Shown piece by piece: positions 38,336 to 47,476 of a stretch of 64,000 nt of DNA (the first letter of the stretch is position 1; every line of letters begins with the position of its first letter). The DNA comes from Confluentibacter lentus (GTDB lineage Bacteria; Bacteroidota; Bacteroidia; Flavobacteriales; Flavobacteriaceae): positions 248,001 through 312,000 of the forward strand of contig NZ_NIHE01000001.1 of the NCBI RefSeq assembly GCF_002806995.1, written 5' to 3'. The notes below the pieces were generated by a model. The model was not told the DNA's origin. It made no database searches and saw only the letters and a program-made list of their open reading frames with translations. The position numbers and the translations under genes were made by a program.

Positions 38336-39256
38336 ATGAAAAATGAAACCTATTATAGCAACGGAAAACTTTTAATCTCAGGGGAATATCTTGTGCTAGA
38401 TGGTGCTTTATCATTGGCTATTCCTACCATTTTCGGTCAATCATTATTAGTCGAAACTATTGATGAACCAAAAATTATTTGGAACAGTTTAGATGACAAA
38501 GGACATGTTTGGTTTGAAGATGTATTTTTAATTGAACAGATTGCTGTGTCGATGCCTAGCAATGATATTTCAAAAAGACTTTTTCAAATATTAAATACCG
38601 CTAAACAACTTAATCCGAATTTTTTAAATACCAAAAATGGATTTAAAATTACGACATCCCTAACATTCCCTAAAGATTGGGGATTGGGCACCTCATCTAC
38701 CTTAATAAATAATATCGCCAATTGGGCAAAAGTTGATGCTTATACACTTTTAGAAAAAACGTTTGGAGGTAGTGGGTATGATATTGCTTGCGCACAATAT
38801 AAACACCCTATTTCTTATCAGTTAGTAAATGGCAAGCCATTAGTGAATACCGCTGAATTTAATCCATCATTTAAGGAACATATTTACTTTGTGTATTTGA
38901 ATAAAAAGCAAAACAGCAGGGAAGGGATTTCAAAATATAAAGATAATCGTAACAATATAAAGTCCTCTATTAGTGAAATTAATAAGATAACAACTCACAT
39001 GATTTCCTGTAAATCATTAGATGATTTTGATAATTTGATTCTTGAACACGAACATATCATTTCGAAGATTATAAAACAACAACCCATAAAAACCATTTTA
39101 TTTGCTGATTTTAACGGGCACATAAAAAGTCTAGGTGCTTGGGGAGGCGATTTTGTAATGGTGACCAGTAAAACCAATCCAACTGCCTATTTTAAAGCCA
39201 AAGGATTTGAAACTATTATCCCTTATGATAATATGGTTCTAAAAAATAATCCATAA
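38336..39256 (+). CDS. GHMP-family kinase, probably of the mevalonate pathway
   Basis: A 306-residue small-molecule kinase. Motif 1 is the opening SNGKLLISGEYLVLDGALSL, motif 2 the ATP loop D-W-G-L-G-T-S-S-T-L, and motif 3 the C-terminal L-G-A-W-G-G-D-F. G-G-S-G-Y-D-I-A-C-A-Q resembles phosphomevalonate kinases as much as mevalonate kinases, so the exact substrate is unsettled. Being directly downstream of HMG-CoA reductase, it most likely phosphorylates mevalonate or phosphomevalonate. A terminator follows the stop codon. Confidence 0.85.
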   Translation: MKNETYYSNGKLLISGEYLVLDGALSLAIPTIFGQSLLVETIDEPKIIWNSLDDKGHVWFEDVFLIEQIAVSMPSNDISKRLFQILNTAKQLNPNFLNTKNGFKITTSLTFPKDWGLGTSSTLINNIANWAKVDAYTLLEKTFGGSGYDIACAQYKHPISYQLVNGKPLVNTAEFNPSFKEHIYFVYLNKKQNSREGISKYKDNRNNIKSSISEINKITTHMISCKSLDDFDNLILEHEHIISKIIKQQPIKTILFADFNGHIKSLGAWGGDFVMVTSKTNPTAYFKAKGFETIIPYDNMVLKNNP

Positions 39257-39284
39257 AAAAAGCCTCATTAAATGAGGCTTTTTT
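39256..39284. terminator. Bidirectional terminator between the GHMP kinase and PpiD-like genes
   Basis: AAAAAAGCCTCA (39256-39267), loop TTAAA, TGAGGCTTTTTT (39273-39284): a 12-bp stem with A-run before and T-run after, placed between convergent genes. Confidence 0.88.
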
Positions 39285-39303
39285 ATATGCTTTTTATGTT
39301 GTT

Positions 39304-41433
39304 TTATTGGACTTGTGTTTTAGCTCTATTATCTTCAATCTCTGCCGCTTCTTTTAGGGCATCGTATAATTTTGAAGACACAACATTTACTTTTTGTTGC
39401 TCCACTCTATTAGCGGCTGCTTGGTAATTATCTAATTTAGCTGCTGGTTCAACTTTAGTTACTTGAAGCATGTAAACACCAAAATCTCCCGCAATTAATT
39501 TAGACGTTTGACCTTGCTTCAAACCAAATGCAGTGCCTACTACCAATGGTTCTCTTCCTGCTCCAGTAATGGTTGGATTTTTCATATTGATGGCAGATGC
39601 TGTTTTTACTGTAGTCTTCTCTGCAGTTGCTAAAGCCTCTAAACTAGTAGCTTTTGCTCTATTTTTAATGATTTCAGCTTTCTTCTCTTTTCTTATAATT
39701 GGTGAAACGGTGGCACTAGCTTGATCTGCGCTCATAGTCCCTTCTTCATGTTTTGCAACCAATTGTACAATGGCATAACCATTAGGGATACTGAATCGTT
39801 TAACCTCTCCAATTTTAGCTTCCTCACTAAAAGCCCAACGCACTATAGGTCTTTGACTGCCAATTCCAGGAATGTTTTCATCTAAAATTTTAATACCATT
39901 TACAGGACGCACAATATATTTACTCTCTTTAGCTACAGCATCAAAATCTTTTTTCCCAATAGCAATTTCAAAATTTGATGCGTTTCTAAATACAGCATCT
40001 ATGGTTTCTTCTGAAGGTTCTATTTTCTTTGCAATGGTTGCTACTTGCATGGCTTTACCTTGACCTTTTTGACCTAAAACTTCCATAATATGGAACCCAA
40101 AAGCTGTTTTAACAACTCCTAAATCCCCTGTCTTTCCATCAAATTCAAAATCATTAAATTCTGAAACCATGCTATTATATGGATGCCAATCATACTCACC
40201 TCCATTTTCAACACTTCCTAAATCAGAGGAATGTTCTTTTACCAATTCCGGAAATTTAGAACGGTCTTTTTTCACAATGCTTAGTAAACTATCAGCAAAA
40301 ACTTTCGCTTGTTGTTCTGATCTTGTTACGCTAGCATCTGCACTTGCAGAACCTAAATACGGAATTAATATATGTCTTACTTTGGCAGAATCTGGCACTT
40401 GTTTTACTGCAATTAGTTTAGATACTTTAAAATAACCATTATCCTTATAAGGGCCATAAACTTGGCCTACACTTAAATTAAAAATACTATCTGCGGCTAC
40501 CGCTGGCAATGAAGATTTAAATATAAAACGTTCATCAAATTTAATATCGGAATTAGCATTTACATAGTCCCCATTGTCAGTAGCATTTAAAAATCCTGGC
40601 ACAGTTTCACTGGCCTTAAGACCTTCATTATATTCTTCTCTGTCGTTTAATAAGGCTTTAAGTTGTTCTTTAAGAACATTTTCATCTTCCACACTAGCTT
40701 CTTCTTTAAACTCTACATATTTAATATCTGCAGAAGCTTCAACTTGGTATTGTTTTTCATGCTTTTTTATATAATCTGAAATTTCAGATTTAGAAACAGG
40801 AACGGAACTATCATCAACTGATGAATATGGAATTTGAACAAATTTTATATCTATTTTATTGCCTTCTAACTTATGGTCTAATTCACCTTCGGCAAGTGTA
40901 CCAGTTAAACCAGCTTTAACCATGTTAAAGTAATTTTGTTGCAAAGCACTAAATGCCAAAGTCTTTTCGTAGTTAACCCAACCTTGATAACCTTCTTGGG
41001 AGGTTTCCTTTAAATTAGCAATATATTCATTTAACTTACTTTCGTCAAACAAACCAGCTTCGTTTAAAAAGTCAGGACTACTTCCTAAGGCTGTTTTTAA
41101 AACATCACGCATTTGATCTTTTTCAACGGTCATGCCCAATTTTTCAAACTGGGTTTCCATAATAGCTTTTCTTACTTCTTGATCCCAAATACTGTTGATA
41201 ACTTGGTTATTGGTTGCACTTGCACCAGCTTGTCTTTGGGCAGCTTCCACTTTTTGTAAAAAGTCGTCTCTAGTAACGTCTTTCCCATTTATAACACCAA
41301 CGGTATTTTGGGCTTTAGCTGATAGTGCACTACCATTTTTAAATAAATCGGCTAAAACAAATGCAAATAATGCCAATGCAATAATGATTATTAAAAAAAG
41401 CGAACGTTGTCTGATTTTATTTAAAACTGCCAT
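39304..41433 (-). CDS. PpiD-like periplasmic peptidyl-prolyl isomerase/chaperone
   Basis: A 709-residue membrane-anchored periplasmic foldase. The N terminus M-A-V-L-N-K-I-R-Q-R-S and one membrane segment (about 12-29) match PpiD; a SurA-N-like chaperone region follows, then a parvulin rotamase domain beginning at A-K-V-R-H-I-L-I-P-Y (about residue 350) with G-S-V-E-N-G-G-E-Y-D-W. It assists folding of outer-membrane and secreted proteins. It is the last gene of the coaX-to-ppiD minus-strand block but is separated from the CNNM/CorC gene by 185 bases, so it may have its own promoter. Confidence 0.9.
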   Translation of the reverse strand: MAVLNKIRQRSLFLIIIIALALFAFVLADLFKNGSALSAKAQNTVGVINGKDVTRDDFLQKVEAAQRQAGASATNNQVINSIWDQEVRKAIMETQFEKLGMTVEKDQMRDVLKTALGSSPDFLNEAGLFDESKLNEYIANLKETSQEGYQGWVNYEKTLAFSALQQNYFNMVKAGLTGTLAEGELDHKLEGNKIDIKFVQIPYSSVDDSSVPVSKSEISDYIKKHEKQYQVEASADIKYVEFKEEASVEDENVLKEQLKALLNDREEYNEGLKASETVPGFLNATDNGDYVNANSDIKFDERFIFKSSLPAVAADSIFNLSVGQVYGPYKDNGYFKVSKLIAVKQVPDSAKVRHILIPYLGSASADASVTRSEQQAKVFADSLLSIVKKDRSKFPELVKEHSSDLGSVENGGEYDWHPYNSMVSEFNDFEFDGKTGDLGVVKTAFGFHIMEVLGQKGQGKAMQVATIAKKIEPSEETIDAVFRNASNFEIAIGKKDFDAVAKESKYIVRPVNGIKILDENIPGIGSQRPIVRWAFSEEAKIGEVKRFSIPNGYAIVQLVAKHEEGTMSADQASATVSPIIRKEKKAEIIKNRAKATSLEALATAEKTTVKTASAINMKNPTITGAGREPLVVGTAFGLKQGQTSKLIAGDFGVYMLQVTKVEPAAKLDNYQAAANRVEQQKVNVVSSKLYDALKEAAEIEDNRAKTQVQ

Positions 41434-41618
41434 CTGTCATTTAAATTTTTATAAAATCCTTTTTTGGATTTAAGGTGTTGAAATCAATTAAAATTGAAAA
41501 ATTTGTGTAACTATTTTATTATTTTTTTAATTTGAAAAAAATACAGTGCGCGAAAATAGCATTTTCTATTTAATAATAAAAGCAGAAAGGCGCATTAATT
41601 ATGCAATGTTTTTGGAAA

Positions 41619-42911
41619 TCAATCTTCTTCTAAAATTTTAAGTTCTACCAAATCAATTTTAGTGTTTGATGCTTCTAAAATTGTAAACTGAAAAATGTCG
41701 TTTATAACGATTATTTCGCCTTGAAGGGGTATTTCTTCTGTCTCATTAACAATCATTCCACCAATGGTATCGTAATTTTCACTTTCCGGTAAATCGATTT
41801 TATAAGTTCCATTAATATATTCAACTTCCAAACGGGCTGATAGTTTATATAAATCAGCCTCTATTTTTTCTTCAATTAAGTCAATGCTATCATGTTCATC
41901 TTCAATCTCACCAAATAATTCTTCTACAATATCTTCCACAGTCATAATACCTGAAGTTCCTCCATATTCATCTAAAACCACAGCAATACTTCTATGCTTT
42001 TTTATTAAAATATTAAGCACTTCGTGAATAAAAACCGTTCCTGGAACAAACTCAACTGGAACCAATACCGATTTTATGGTTTTTGGTTTTTTAAACAATT
42101 CGAAAGAATGTACATATCCTAAAATTTCGTCAATAGTATCTTTATAAACTAAGATTTTTGTACAACCTGTTTCAGTAAAAAGCTCATTTAACGTTTTGAT
42201 ACTATCATTGATTTCTACAGCGATTATCTCGGTTCTGGGCACCATAATGTCTCTTGCTTTTAGTTCAGAGAATTCTAAGGCATTTTGAAATATTTGAATT
42301 TCAGTATCCATTTCTTCATGTTCTTCAACAAACTCCATTTGCTCGCTTATATAATTGCCCAATTCTACTTTTGTAAATGCAAATTGTATTTGATCGCCTT
42401 CTGTTTTGAATACATGTTTTAAAACAAAGTCTGATATCCAAATAATAAAATCTGATAAAAACGTAAATAACACATAGAATACATAAGCAGGAACAGCCAA
42501 TAATTTAAGCAATGAATTGGAATAAATTTGAAAAAATACTTTAGGTAAAAATTCAGAAGTAATTAAAATAAGCAAGGTTGATAAAACGGTTTGCGTTAAT
42601 AAACTTAAATCGTTTAGCATATAATTTAAAAACCCAGAAGACGTTGGCAACATGGATTGAAACCAACTTACCAACAAATCTCCCATAAAAAATCCATAAA
42701 TAACCAGTGCTATATTATTGCCAATAAGCATGGTTGTAATAAATTTTGAAGGTTTGGCAGTAATTTTGGTTAATATTTTAGCCAAAATACCTTCCTGTTT
42801 TTTCTCAATTTCAATATGAATTTTATTGGAAGATATGTAGGCAATCTCCATGCCTGAAAAAAAAGCGGAAAGAATTAATGTTAAAATGATAATTAAAACA
42901 TAAATACTCAT
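41619..42911 (-). CDS. Hemolysin-family CNNM/CBS/CorC transporter-like protein
   Basis: A 430-residue membrane protein with an N-terminal CNNM (DUF21) domain of three to four membrane segments (about 1-185), a CBS pair (about 205-335; R-D-I-M-V-P-R-T-E and V-L-D-E-Y-G-G-T-S-G-I-M-T) and a C-terminal CorC/HlyC domain (about 345-428). Relatives act in Mg2+/Co2+ export. The gliding protein GldE has the same architecture, but gldD is not adjacent, so that name is not used. It starts one base from the small membrane-protein gene. Confidence 0.9.
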   Translation of the reverse strand: MSIYVLIIILTLILSAFFSGMEIAYISSNKIHIEIEKKQEGILAKILTKITAKPSKFITTMLIGNNIALVIYGFFMGDLLVSWFQSMLPTSSGFLNYMLNDLSLLTQTVLSTLLILITSEFLPKVFFQIYSNSLLKLLAVPAYVFYVLFTFLSDFIIWISDFVLKHVFKTEGDQIQFAFTKVELGNYISEQMEFVEEHEEMDTEIQIFQNALEFSELKARDIMVPRTEIIAVEINDSIKTLNELFTETGCTKILVYKDTIDEILGYVHSFELFKKPKTIKSVLVPVEFVPGTVFIHEVLNILIKKHRSIAVVLDEYGGTSGIMTVEDIVEELFGEIEDEHDSIDLIEEKIEADLYKLSARLEVEYINGTYKIDLPESENYDTIGGMIVNETEEIPLQGEIIVINDIFQFTILEASNTKIDLVELKILEED

Positions 42912-43100
42912 TTATTTTGAATCGTTTTTATTATCATATTTTTTAATAAATCTTCTTCTAAAGAAAAATATAAAAATAGCTAATCCTGCCAATAATAAAG
43001 AGATATACGATTTACTATGCCCCCAATTAATAATCGCATCATATAAAAAAAGACCTGCAAAAATTAAATAGGCATATTGAAAAAACTTGGAAAATTGCAT
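42912..43100 (-). CDS. Small two-segment membrane protein, function unknown
   Basis: A predicted 62-residue protein with two membrane segments (about 6-24 and 32-49) and a strongly basic end (F-F-R-R-R-F-I-K-K-Y). The frame extends to an ATG at 43160, but ATG 43100 is preferred because the longer form adds an unrelated polar stretch and a -7-like TATCTTTA lies between the two (43129-43122, minus strand). No family recognised. Its position between lptC and the CNNM gene argues that it is real. Confidence 0.68.
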   Translation of the reverse strand: MQFSKFFQYAYLIFAGLFLYDAIINWGHSKSYISLLLAGLAIFIFFFRRRFIKKYDNKNDSK

Positions 43101-43172
43101 GAGTGATATTTTTTTGTAGCGTAAAGATACTAAAAAATGACTTTCCTTAAATGAAGTCATTTTATTTAAGAC

Positions 43173-43727
43173 TTATTCATCAACAGTAATAAGTCCATCT
43201 GCTTCTATAATCTCTACATTTGTAAATTTAGAATCCGAATCAAACCCAGCACTATTTATTTTATCAAATCCCATTTTAAAAATTGCAGGTTTGTTGGTAA
43301 ACAACCATTCTTTATCTTGGTCGTAATATAATTGCTCAGCAAATAAGGTGTCATTTTTATAGGTTGACAACTTTACGTTCCCTTGCAAGTCTAAAAGGTC
43401 TGTATATGAATATGAAATGGCATAATCAGCCACCACAACGGTTTTATTGTTTTCTTCATCAAAAACCTCTAAATAAATACCTTCTGGAAACTCAGTAAAG
43501 GGAAAATCCCTATTGGAATAATCTAACATTTTAGAGCTAATTAGAATGGCTTTCACCCTGCCGGAATCGGTATATTTTAAATTAAATGTATCTGCAATTC
43601 CAATGGGTTCATTTTCTGAAATCCCAATTTTTTGGACTTCCTTAAAGTTGTCCTTGCATGAAAAAAACATAGTCACAGTAAATACTGTGACTATGCTTAA
43701 AATAGTATGTTTTTGTAAAAATTGCAT
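43173..43727 (-). CDS. lptC: LPS export protein LptC
   Basis: A 184-residue periplasmic protein of the LptC family, the bitopic component carrying lipopolysaccharide from LptBFG to LptA. The N-terminal hydrophobic segment ends in V-T-M-F-F-S-C, which could be a lipobox, so this form may be lipid-anchored. The rest is beta-rich with the typical A-D-Y-A-I-S-Y-S-Y-T-D-L-L-D-L-Q-G-N-V region followed by an L-Y-Y-D-Q-D segment. It abuts the TPR gene with no spacer. Confidence 0.85.
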   Translation of the reverse strand: MQFLQKHTILSIVTVFTVTMFFSCKDNFKEVQKIGISENEPIGIADTFNLKYTDSGRVKAILISSKMLDYSNRDFPFTEFPEGIYLEVFDEENNKTVVVADYAISYSYTDLLDLQGNVKLSTYKNDTLFAEQLYYDQDKEWLFTNKPAIFKMGFDKINSAGFDSDSKFTNVEIIEADGLITVDE

Positions 43728-45089
43728 TTATAGTTTTGGAACGGTAACTGAAGCTCCAATCCAACATCCAATATTAATAGTCTGACCCTCATTTCCTGCA
43801 GTGAATATATCAGATTTAGAAGGCGCTCTACCTATATAACCTTCTACATATTTTGCGCCTGCACCGCCTGCTTTTCTAGCCTCCTCTGCTGCTAACCAAT
43901 ATACGGCTCTTTTATTAAATTGTGTGTCGCCACAATCATTAGCACTAGCCGCATACATAGCAGCAATCAATAAATGAGGGTTCAAGTTTGAAGGGTTAAA
44001 TTTTAAAGCATTTCTATAATAACCTCTTGCCTGTGCATACCTACCTTTGGCTTTAAGTTTAGAACCAATTAAGCTATATAATTTGGCCTTTTTAAAGTTA
44101 TCTGTTTCTAGGCTTATCGCTTGCTCATAAAATTCAATAGCTTCATTAGATTTATTCTCTTTATCTTTTAATATGCCCAAGAAATATGCAGAGTTAGCCG
44201 ATGGGCTCAACTCATGGTATGCATTAACAATTGCAAAGTATAAAGGACTATCTGTACATTCTTTCTCAGACATTTTACCAGCAGCTCTTTGTAACCAAAG
44301 GGCATTTGTTTTATTTTGCTCAAACCCTTTTTCATATAAAGGAACTAAGTTTTCACAATTAGCTCTCTCACCTAATTTTTGATCAATACCTGCAGAAATC
44401 AAATCGTAGTTAGCTAAATTGCTCTCATACGAGGCTTTGTATTGCTCTTCCCTACCTGTTAATGCTGTGCCTGCCTCTTGCTTATTAATAAGTTCATTTA
44501 GCTTTTCAGAAAAATTCTTAACCTCTTCTTCAATTTTCTCTACAATATCATCATATTTATTAAATAAATCCTCAGCTGGTTTTGTACCCGCATCATATAA
44601 ATCTACCATTAACGAAAAGTAAGTGTATAAGCTTTGTGGATGAGTAAATGTTGCTTTATCTGCTTTATAAGCCGCATCAAAACAATCATATAACTCAGCA
44701 TTTGTCTTACCTAATGCATCTTTATATTCATACATTAATTGGCATCCTTTTGCTGCATACTGGCCTTTTGGTGTATCGTTAGGAAAATGTTCTCCTCTTT
44801 CTTCCCAAAGCTTTACAAGATCATTTATAAAAGCTACTTTTTCAGCTCCTGAAGATTTTTCAATTTTATCTTGAAGAATACTTTCTCCATAAACATAAAT
44901 TCCTCTGTGAAATTTAGGGTTTCGTTGCCTTAACTCCATAAATGGTTTGTATGCTGCTTCAAAATTCTTTGTTTTGGTATAGTCGGCCATCAAAGATAAA
45001 GTAACCATATCTTCTTCATTCTGCTGAGAGAAACCTATATTAAACCCTAAAAAGAGTAATGCGAATAATAATGTAATGTTCTGTTTCAT
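43728..45089 (-). CDS. Exported TPR-repeat protein, function unknown
   Basis: A 453-residue protein with a cleavable signal peptide (MKQNITLLFALLFLGFNIGFS) and mainly helical sequence. Tetratricopeptide-like repeats are clear near residues 300-390 (NKSNEAIEFYEQAISLETDN, then KGRYAQARGYYRNALKFNPS). Probably a periplasmic scaffold. Its place between an outer-membrane protein gene and lptC is consistent with an envelope role, but no specific job can be assigned. Confidence 0.85.
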   Translation of the reverse strand: MKQNITLLFALLFLGFNIGFSQQNEEDMVTLSLMADYTKTKNFEAAYKPFMELRQRNPKFHRGIYVYGESILQDKIEKSSGAEKVAFINDLVKLWEERGEHFPNDTPKGQYAAKGCQLMYEYKDALGKTNAELYDCFDAAYKADKATFTHPQSLYTYFSLMVDLYDAGTKPAEDLFNKYDDIVEKIEEEVKNFSEKLNELINKQEAGTALTGREEQYKASYESNLANYDLISAGIDQKLGERANCENLVPLYEKGFEQNKTNALWLQRAAGKMSEKECTDSPLYFAIVNAYHELSPSANSAYFLGILKDKENKSNEAIEFYEQAISLETDNFKKAKLYSLIGSKLKAKGRYAQARGYYRNALKFNPSNLNPHLLIAAMYAASANDCGDTQFNKRAVYWLAAEEARKAGGAGAKYVEGYIGRAPSKSDIFTAGNEGQTINIGCWIGASVTVPKL

Positions 45090-45117
45090 GATATTAAATT
45101 TATACTATAATTGTTTG

Positions 45118-46446
45118 TTAGTCATATTTACTTCTTCTAAACCATCTATCGTTCAAAGATAAACTTATTTGAAAGTTTATAAAATTCTCTTGTATTAAAT
45201 TACTATTAGTTGTACCACGTTTACCAATTTCAAAACCTAAGTTTGCATTAGAGAACATACTACCTACTGGTATGCCTACTCCAAAAGATATGCCAAACTC
45301 ATTAATTGATTCGTTATTTATATTTAAACCTGTTTTTTCATAATGCAAACCACCCCTATAAACCAATCGTTTAAAATAACTTGACATGGAAGTCTCGTAA
45401 GAAGTGTAATCTGGTATATAAAACCCTCCCAAAGAATAAGAGTAGCTATCTTCGTAAGTTGTACCGTTATTACTATATAACGCATTGTAAAAATTACTAG
45501 TATTTTGAGAAGCAAATTCTGCTCCCACAAACCATTTTCTAACTTCCCCAATACCAAAACCAAATGAAAACTTAGATGGCAGCACTAAATCTGTTTCCTG
45601 AAGTCCCAACTGGTTTAAATCAACATCTATGGTATTATTTACAAATTCTTGCCCTGTAGAGGATGATATTGTAATGGTTGAGAAAGACCGTTCGTTGCTT
45701 GATGTTAAACTACTTTGTGGTGTATATGTTATTCCGCTAACCAACTCTAATTTATTATTTAACATAGTTTTATACGACAAACCTAAATTAATATTTAGCC
45801 CACTTAAATCGGATCTATTATTTTCCCTAGATTGATTTAACACAGGAATTCCTTCGCTATCGTAAAGAAATTCAATATTGTTATTTTGAATACTCCCAAA
45901 ATTATAATGGGCATCAATACCTATACTGAATCCCTTTTTTATTAAATATCCTAAACCAAAGTAAACTTTATTTAAACCGCCTTGCCCACTAAATCTGTTT
46001 GAAATATCACCGTTACCATTTAAAGATTCCAATCTGTAACCTACAGACGTATAAGGCAAAAGCCCTAAGCCTAAACCAAATCTCCCAATAGGTAGGGACA
46101 TTGCTAAATAATCAAATGATGTTGTTGCCGAATTGTCGCTACCGCTATCGCTCTTTAACCCAATACTAGAATAGCTTCCTCCAACAGTGAATTTAACTGG
46201 TCTACTTTCACCATCAAAAGGATATAAACTTACATTATCCGTCGCATAAGATGCCGGGTTTCTTAAGTTTACATGAATACTGTCTGTATAAATACTTAAA
46301 CCTCCCATGCTTCGTTCTTCTACTGTGCCCTTAAACTTTAAACTACCAATTCCATAAAATGAATAAGGTGATGCTGTACCGCGCTGTTGCGCATAAGATT
46401 GAAATGTTGAAACCGCAATAAAAACTAATACCAGTTTTTTAATCAT
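45118..46446 (-). CDS. Predicted outer-membrane beta-barrel protein
   Basis: A 442-residue protein with a signal peptide (cut after about residue 19, Y-A-Q) and alternating hydrophobic-polar strands throughout, ending in an aromatic-containing terminal strand. The opening S-P-Y-S-F-Y-G-I-G and R-N-P-A-S-Y-A recall the FadL/PorV-like outer-membrane family common in Bacteroidetes. Cargo unknown; a type IX secretion link is possible only by resemblance. Its start overlaps the coaX stop by one base, so translation is coupled. Confidence 0.8.
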   Translation of the reverse strand: MIKKLVLVFIAVSTFQSYAQQRGTASPYSFYGIGSLKFKGTVEERSMGGLSIYTDSIHVNLRNPASYATDNVSLYPFDGESRPVKFTVGGSYSSIGLKSDSGSDNSATTSFDYLAMSLPIGRFGLGLGLLPYTSVGYRLESLNGNGDISNRFSGQGGLNKVYFGLGYLIKKGFSIGIDAHYNFGSIQNNNIEFLYDSEGIPVLNQSRENNRSDLSGLNINLGLSYKTMLNNKLELVSGITYTPQSSLTSSNERSFSTITISSSTGQEFVNNTIDVDLNQLGLQETDLVLPSKFSFGFGIGEVRKWFVGAEFASQNTSNFYNALYSNNGTTYEDSYSYSLGGFYIPDYTSYETSMSSYFKRLVYRGGLHYEKTGLNINNESINEFGISFGVGIPVGSMFSNANLGFEIGKRGTTNSNLIQENFINFQISLSLNDRWFRRSKYD

Positions 46447-47174
46447 TAGTTTGAATTAAATTGTAAAATATAGTTCAGTCCCTCCAAAAGAAAATTGGAG
46501 TTGGCAAATATGCTACTTTTTAATTGTTTAGACAAGAAATTAGCATCACCACCTGTTAAAATAACTGTTAAATCTGAATATTTTTCTTGGTATGCTTCAA
46601 TATTTCCATCAATTTCTTTTAAAACACCATTGATAACCCCTGAATGTATTGAATTATTTGTAGAGCTTCCAATGATATTTTTGGGCATTTCTTTTTCTAA
46701 CAAAGGTAAATTAGCTGTAAAATTATTCAACGATTTATAACGCATTGAAATTCCTGGAGAAATAGCACCGCCTAAATAGGCGTTTTTAGCAGTTACAAAA
46801 TCATAGGTTATACAGGTCCCTGCATCAATAATAAGCACATTGTTACTTGGAAAATGCATAATTGCAGCAGAAACCAATGCTATTCTATCTAGACCCAAGG
46901 TGTTTGGAGTATCGTAAAGATTAATAAAAGGTACTGCCGTTTTATAATTTAACTCCAACAAATCAAAGTTTTTTCTAATATACTCCAGATCTTTTTCTTT
47001 TAATTTTCCAACGGATGCTATGATAGCTTTCTCAATAGGATTGTATTCTTTCCTTAAAATATCTATATGTTTTACAATAACATCTAGTTTAATATTCTTT
47101 TTAACCACCAACTCACTACCTTGAAATACAGCCAGTTTTACAAAAGAATTACCAATATCAATTATTAAATTCAT
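46446..47174 (-). CDS. coaX: Type III pantothenate kinase
   Basis: Phosphorylates pantothenate in the first step of coenzyme A synthesis. The 242-residue ASKHA-fold enzyme shows the phosphate-1 motif I-D-I-G-N-S-F-V-K (about 4-12), the G-L-D-R-I-A segment, I-D-A-G-T-C-I-T-Y-D and I-L-T-G-G-D-A. The start is ATG 47174 (MNLIIDIGNS), standard for the family; the upstream ATG at 47192 would add six residues. First gene of the minus-strand block. Confidence 0.94.
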   Translation of the reverse strand: MNLIIDIGNSFVKLAVFQGSELVVKKNIKLDVIVKHIDILRKEYNPIEKAIIASVGKLKEKDLEYIRKNFDLLELNYKTAVPFINLYDTPNTLGLDRIALVSAAIMHFPSNNVLIIDAGTCITYDFVTAKNAYLGGAISPGISMRYKSLNNFTANLPLLEKEMPKNIIGSSTNNSIHSGVINGVLKEIDGNIEAYQEKYSDLTVILTGGDANFLSKQLKSSIFANSNFLLEGLNYILQFNSN

Positions 47175-47317
47175 CTTTAAAAATAAAGCCATAAAAATAC
47201 AAAACCATCAAACAATAATTTATCGTTAATCAAAATATTATTCAAATAGCAAATGGTGGCAGTCAAACAATTAACAACAGATAATAACAACCGAAACCAT
47301 TTTTTATAAATTTTCCT

Positions 47318-47347
47318 TTGGGAATAATAAAAATGCATATATATTTG
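47318..47347 (+). promoter_or_regulatory. Promoter of tRNA-Phe
   Basis: TTG at 47318-47320, a 19-nt spacer and TATATTTG at 47340-47347 fit the Bacteroidetes promoter. The tRNA 5' end is 15 bases after the -7 box. Confidence 0.75.
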
Positions 47348-47362
47348 CATCCGCTTTGGCGA

Positions 47363-47435
47363 GGTACCTTAGCTCAGTTGGTAGAGCAAAGGACTGAAAA
47401 TCCTTGTGTCCCTGGTTCGATTCCTGGAGGTACCA
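47363..47435 (+). tRNA. tRNA-Phe (anticodon GAA)
   Basis: A 73-nt cloverleaf. Acceptor stem GGTACCT/AGGTACC pairs fully, discriminator A at 47435. The anticodon stem AAGGA/TCCTT encloses CTGAAAA, giving anticodon GAA. D arm AGCTCAGTTGGTAGAGC and T loop GGTTCGATTCC are canonical. The 3' CCA is not encoded. Confidence 0.97.
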
Positions 47436-47437
47436 CA

Positions 47438-47473
47438 AAAAAATCCCGAAACTTCATTGTTTCGGGATTTTTT
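47438..47473 (+). terminator. Terminator after tRNA-Phe, shared with manA
   Basis: A 15-bp perfect stem (AAAAAATCCCGAAAC at 47438-47452, loop TTCATT, complement at 47459-47473) ending in a T-run. It also follows the convergent manA gene on the minus strand. Confidence 0.9.
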
Positions 47474-47476
47474 GTT

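Noticed and set aside
41434-41618. Hairpin-like AAATCC/GGATTT near 41455 as a terminator or regulatory RNA
   Set aside because: Only six pairs in AT-rich sequence before the PpiD-like gene; not distinguishable from chance.
41619-42911. Naming the CNNM/CorC protein GldE (gliding motility)
   Set aside because: Architecture is the same, but gldD and other gliding genes are not adjacent, and the lptC neighbourhood fits the general hemolysin-family paralogue.
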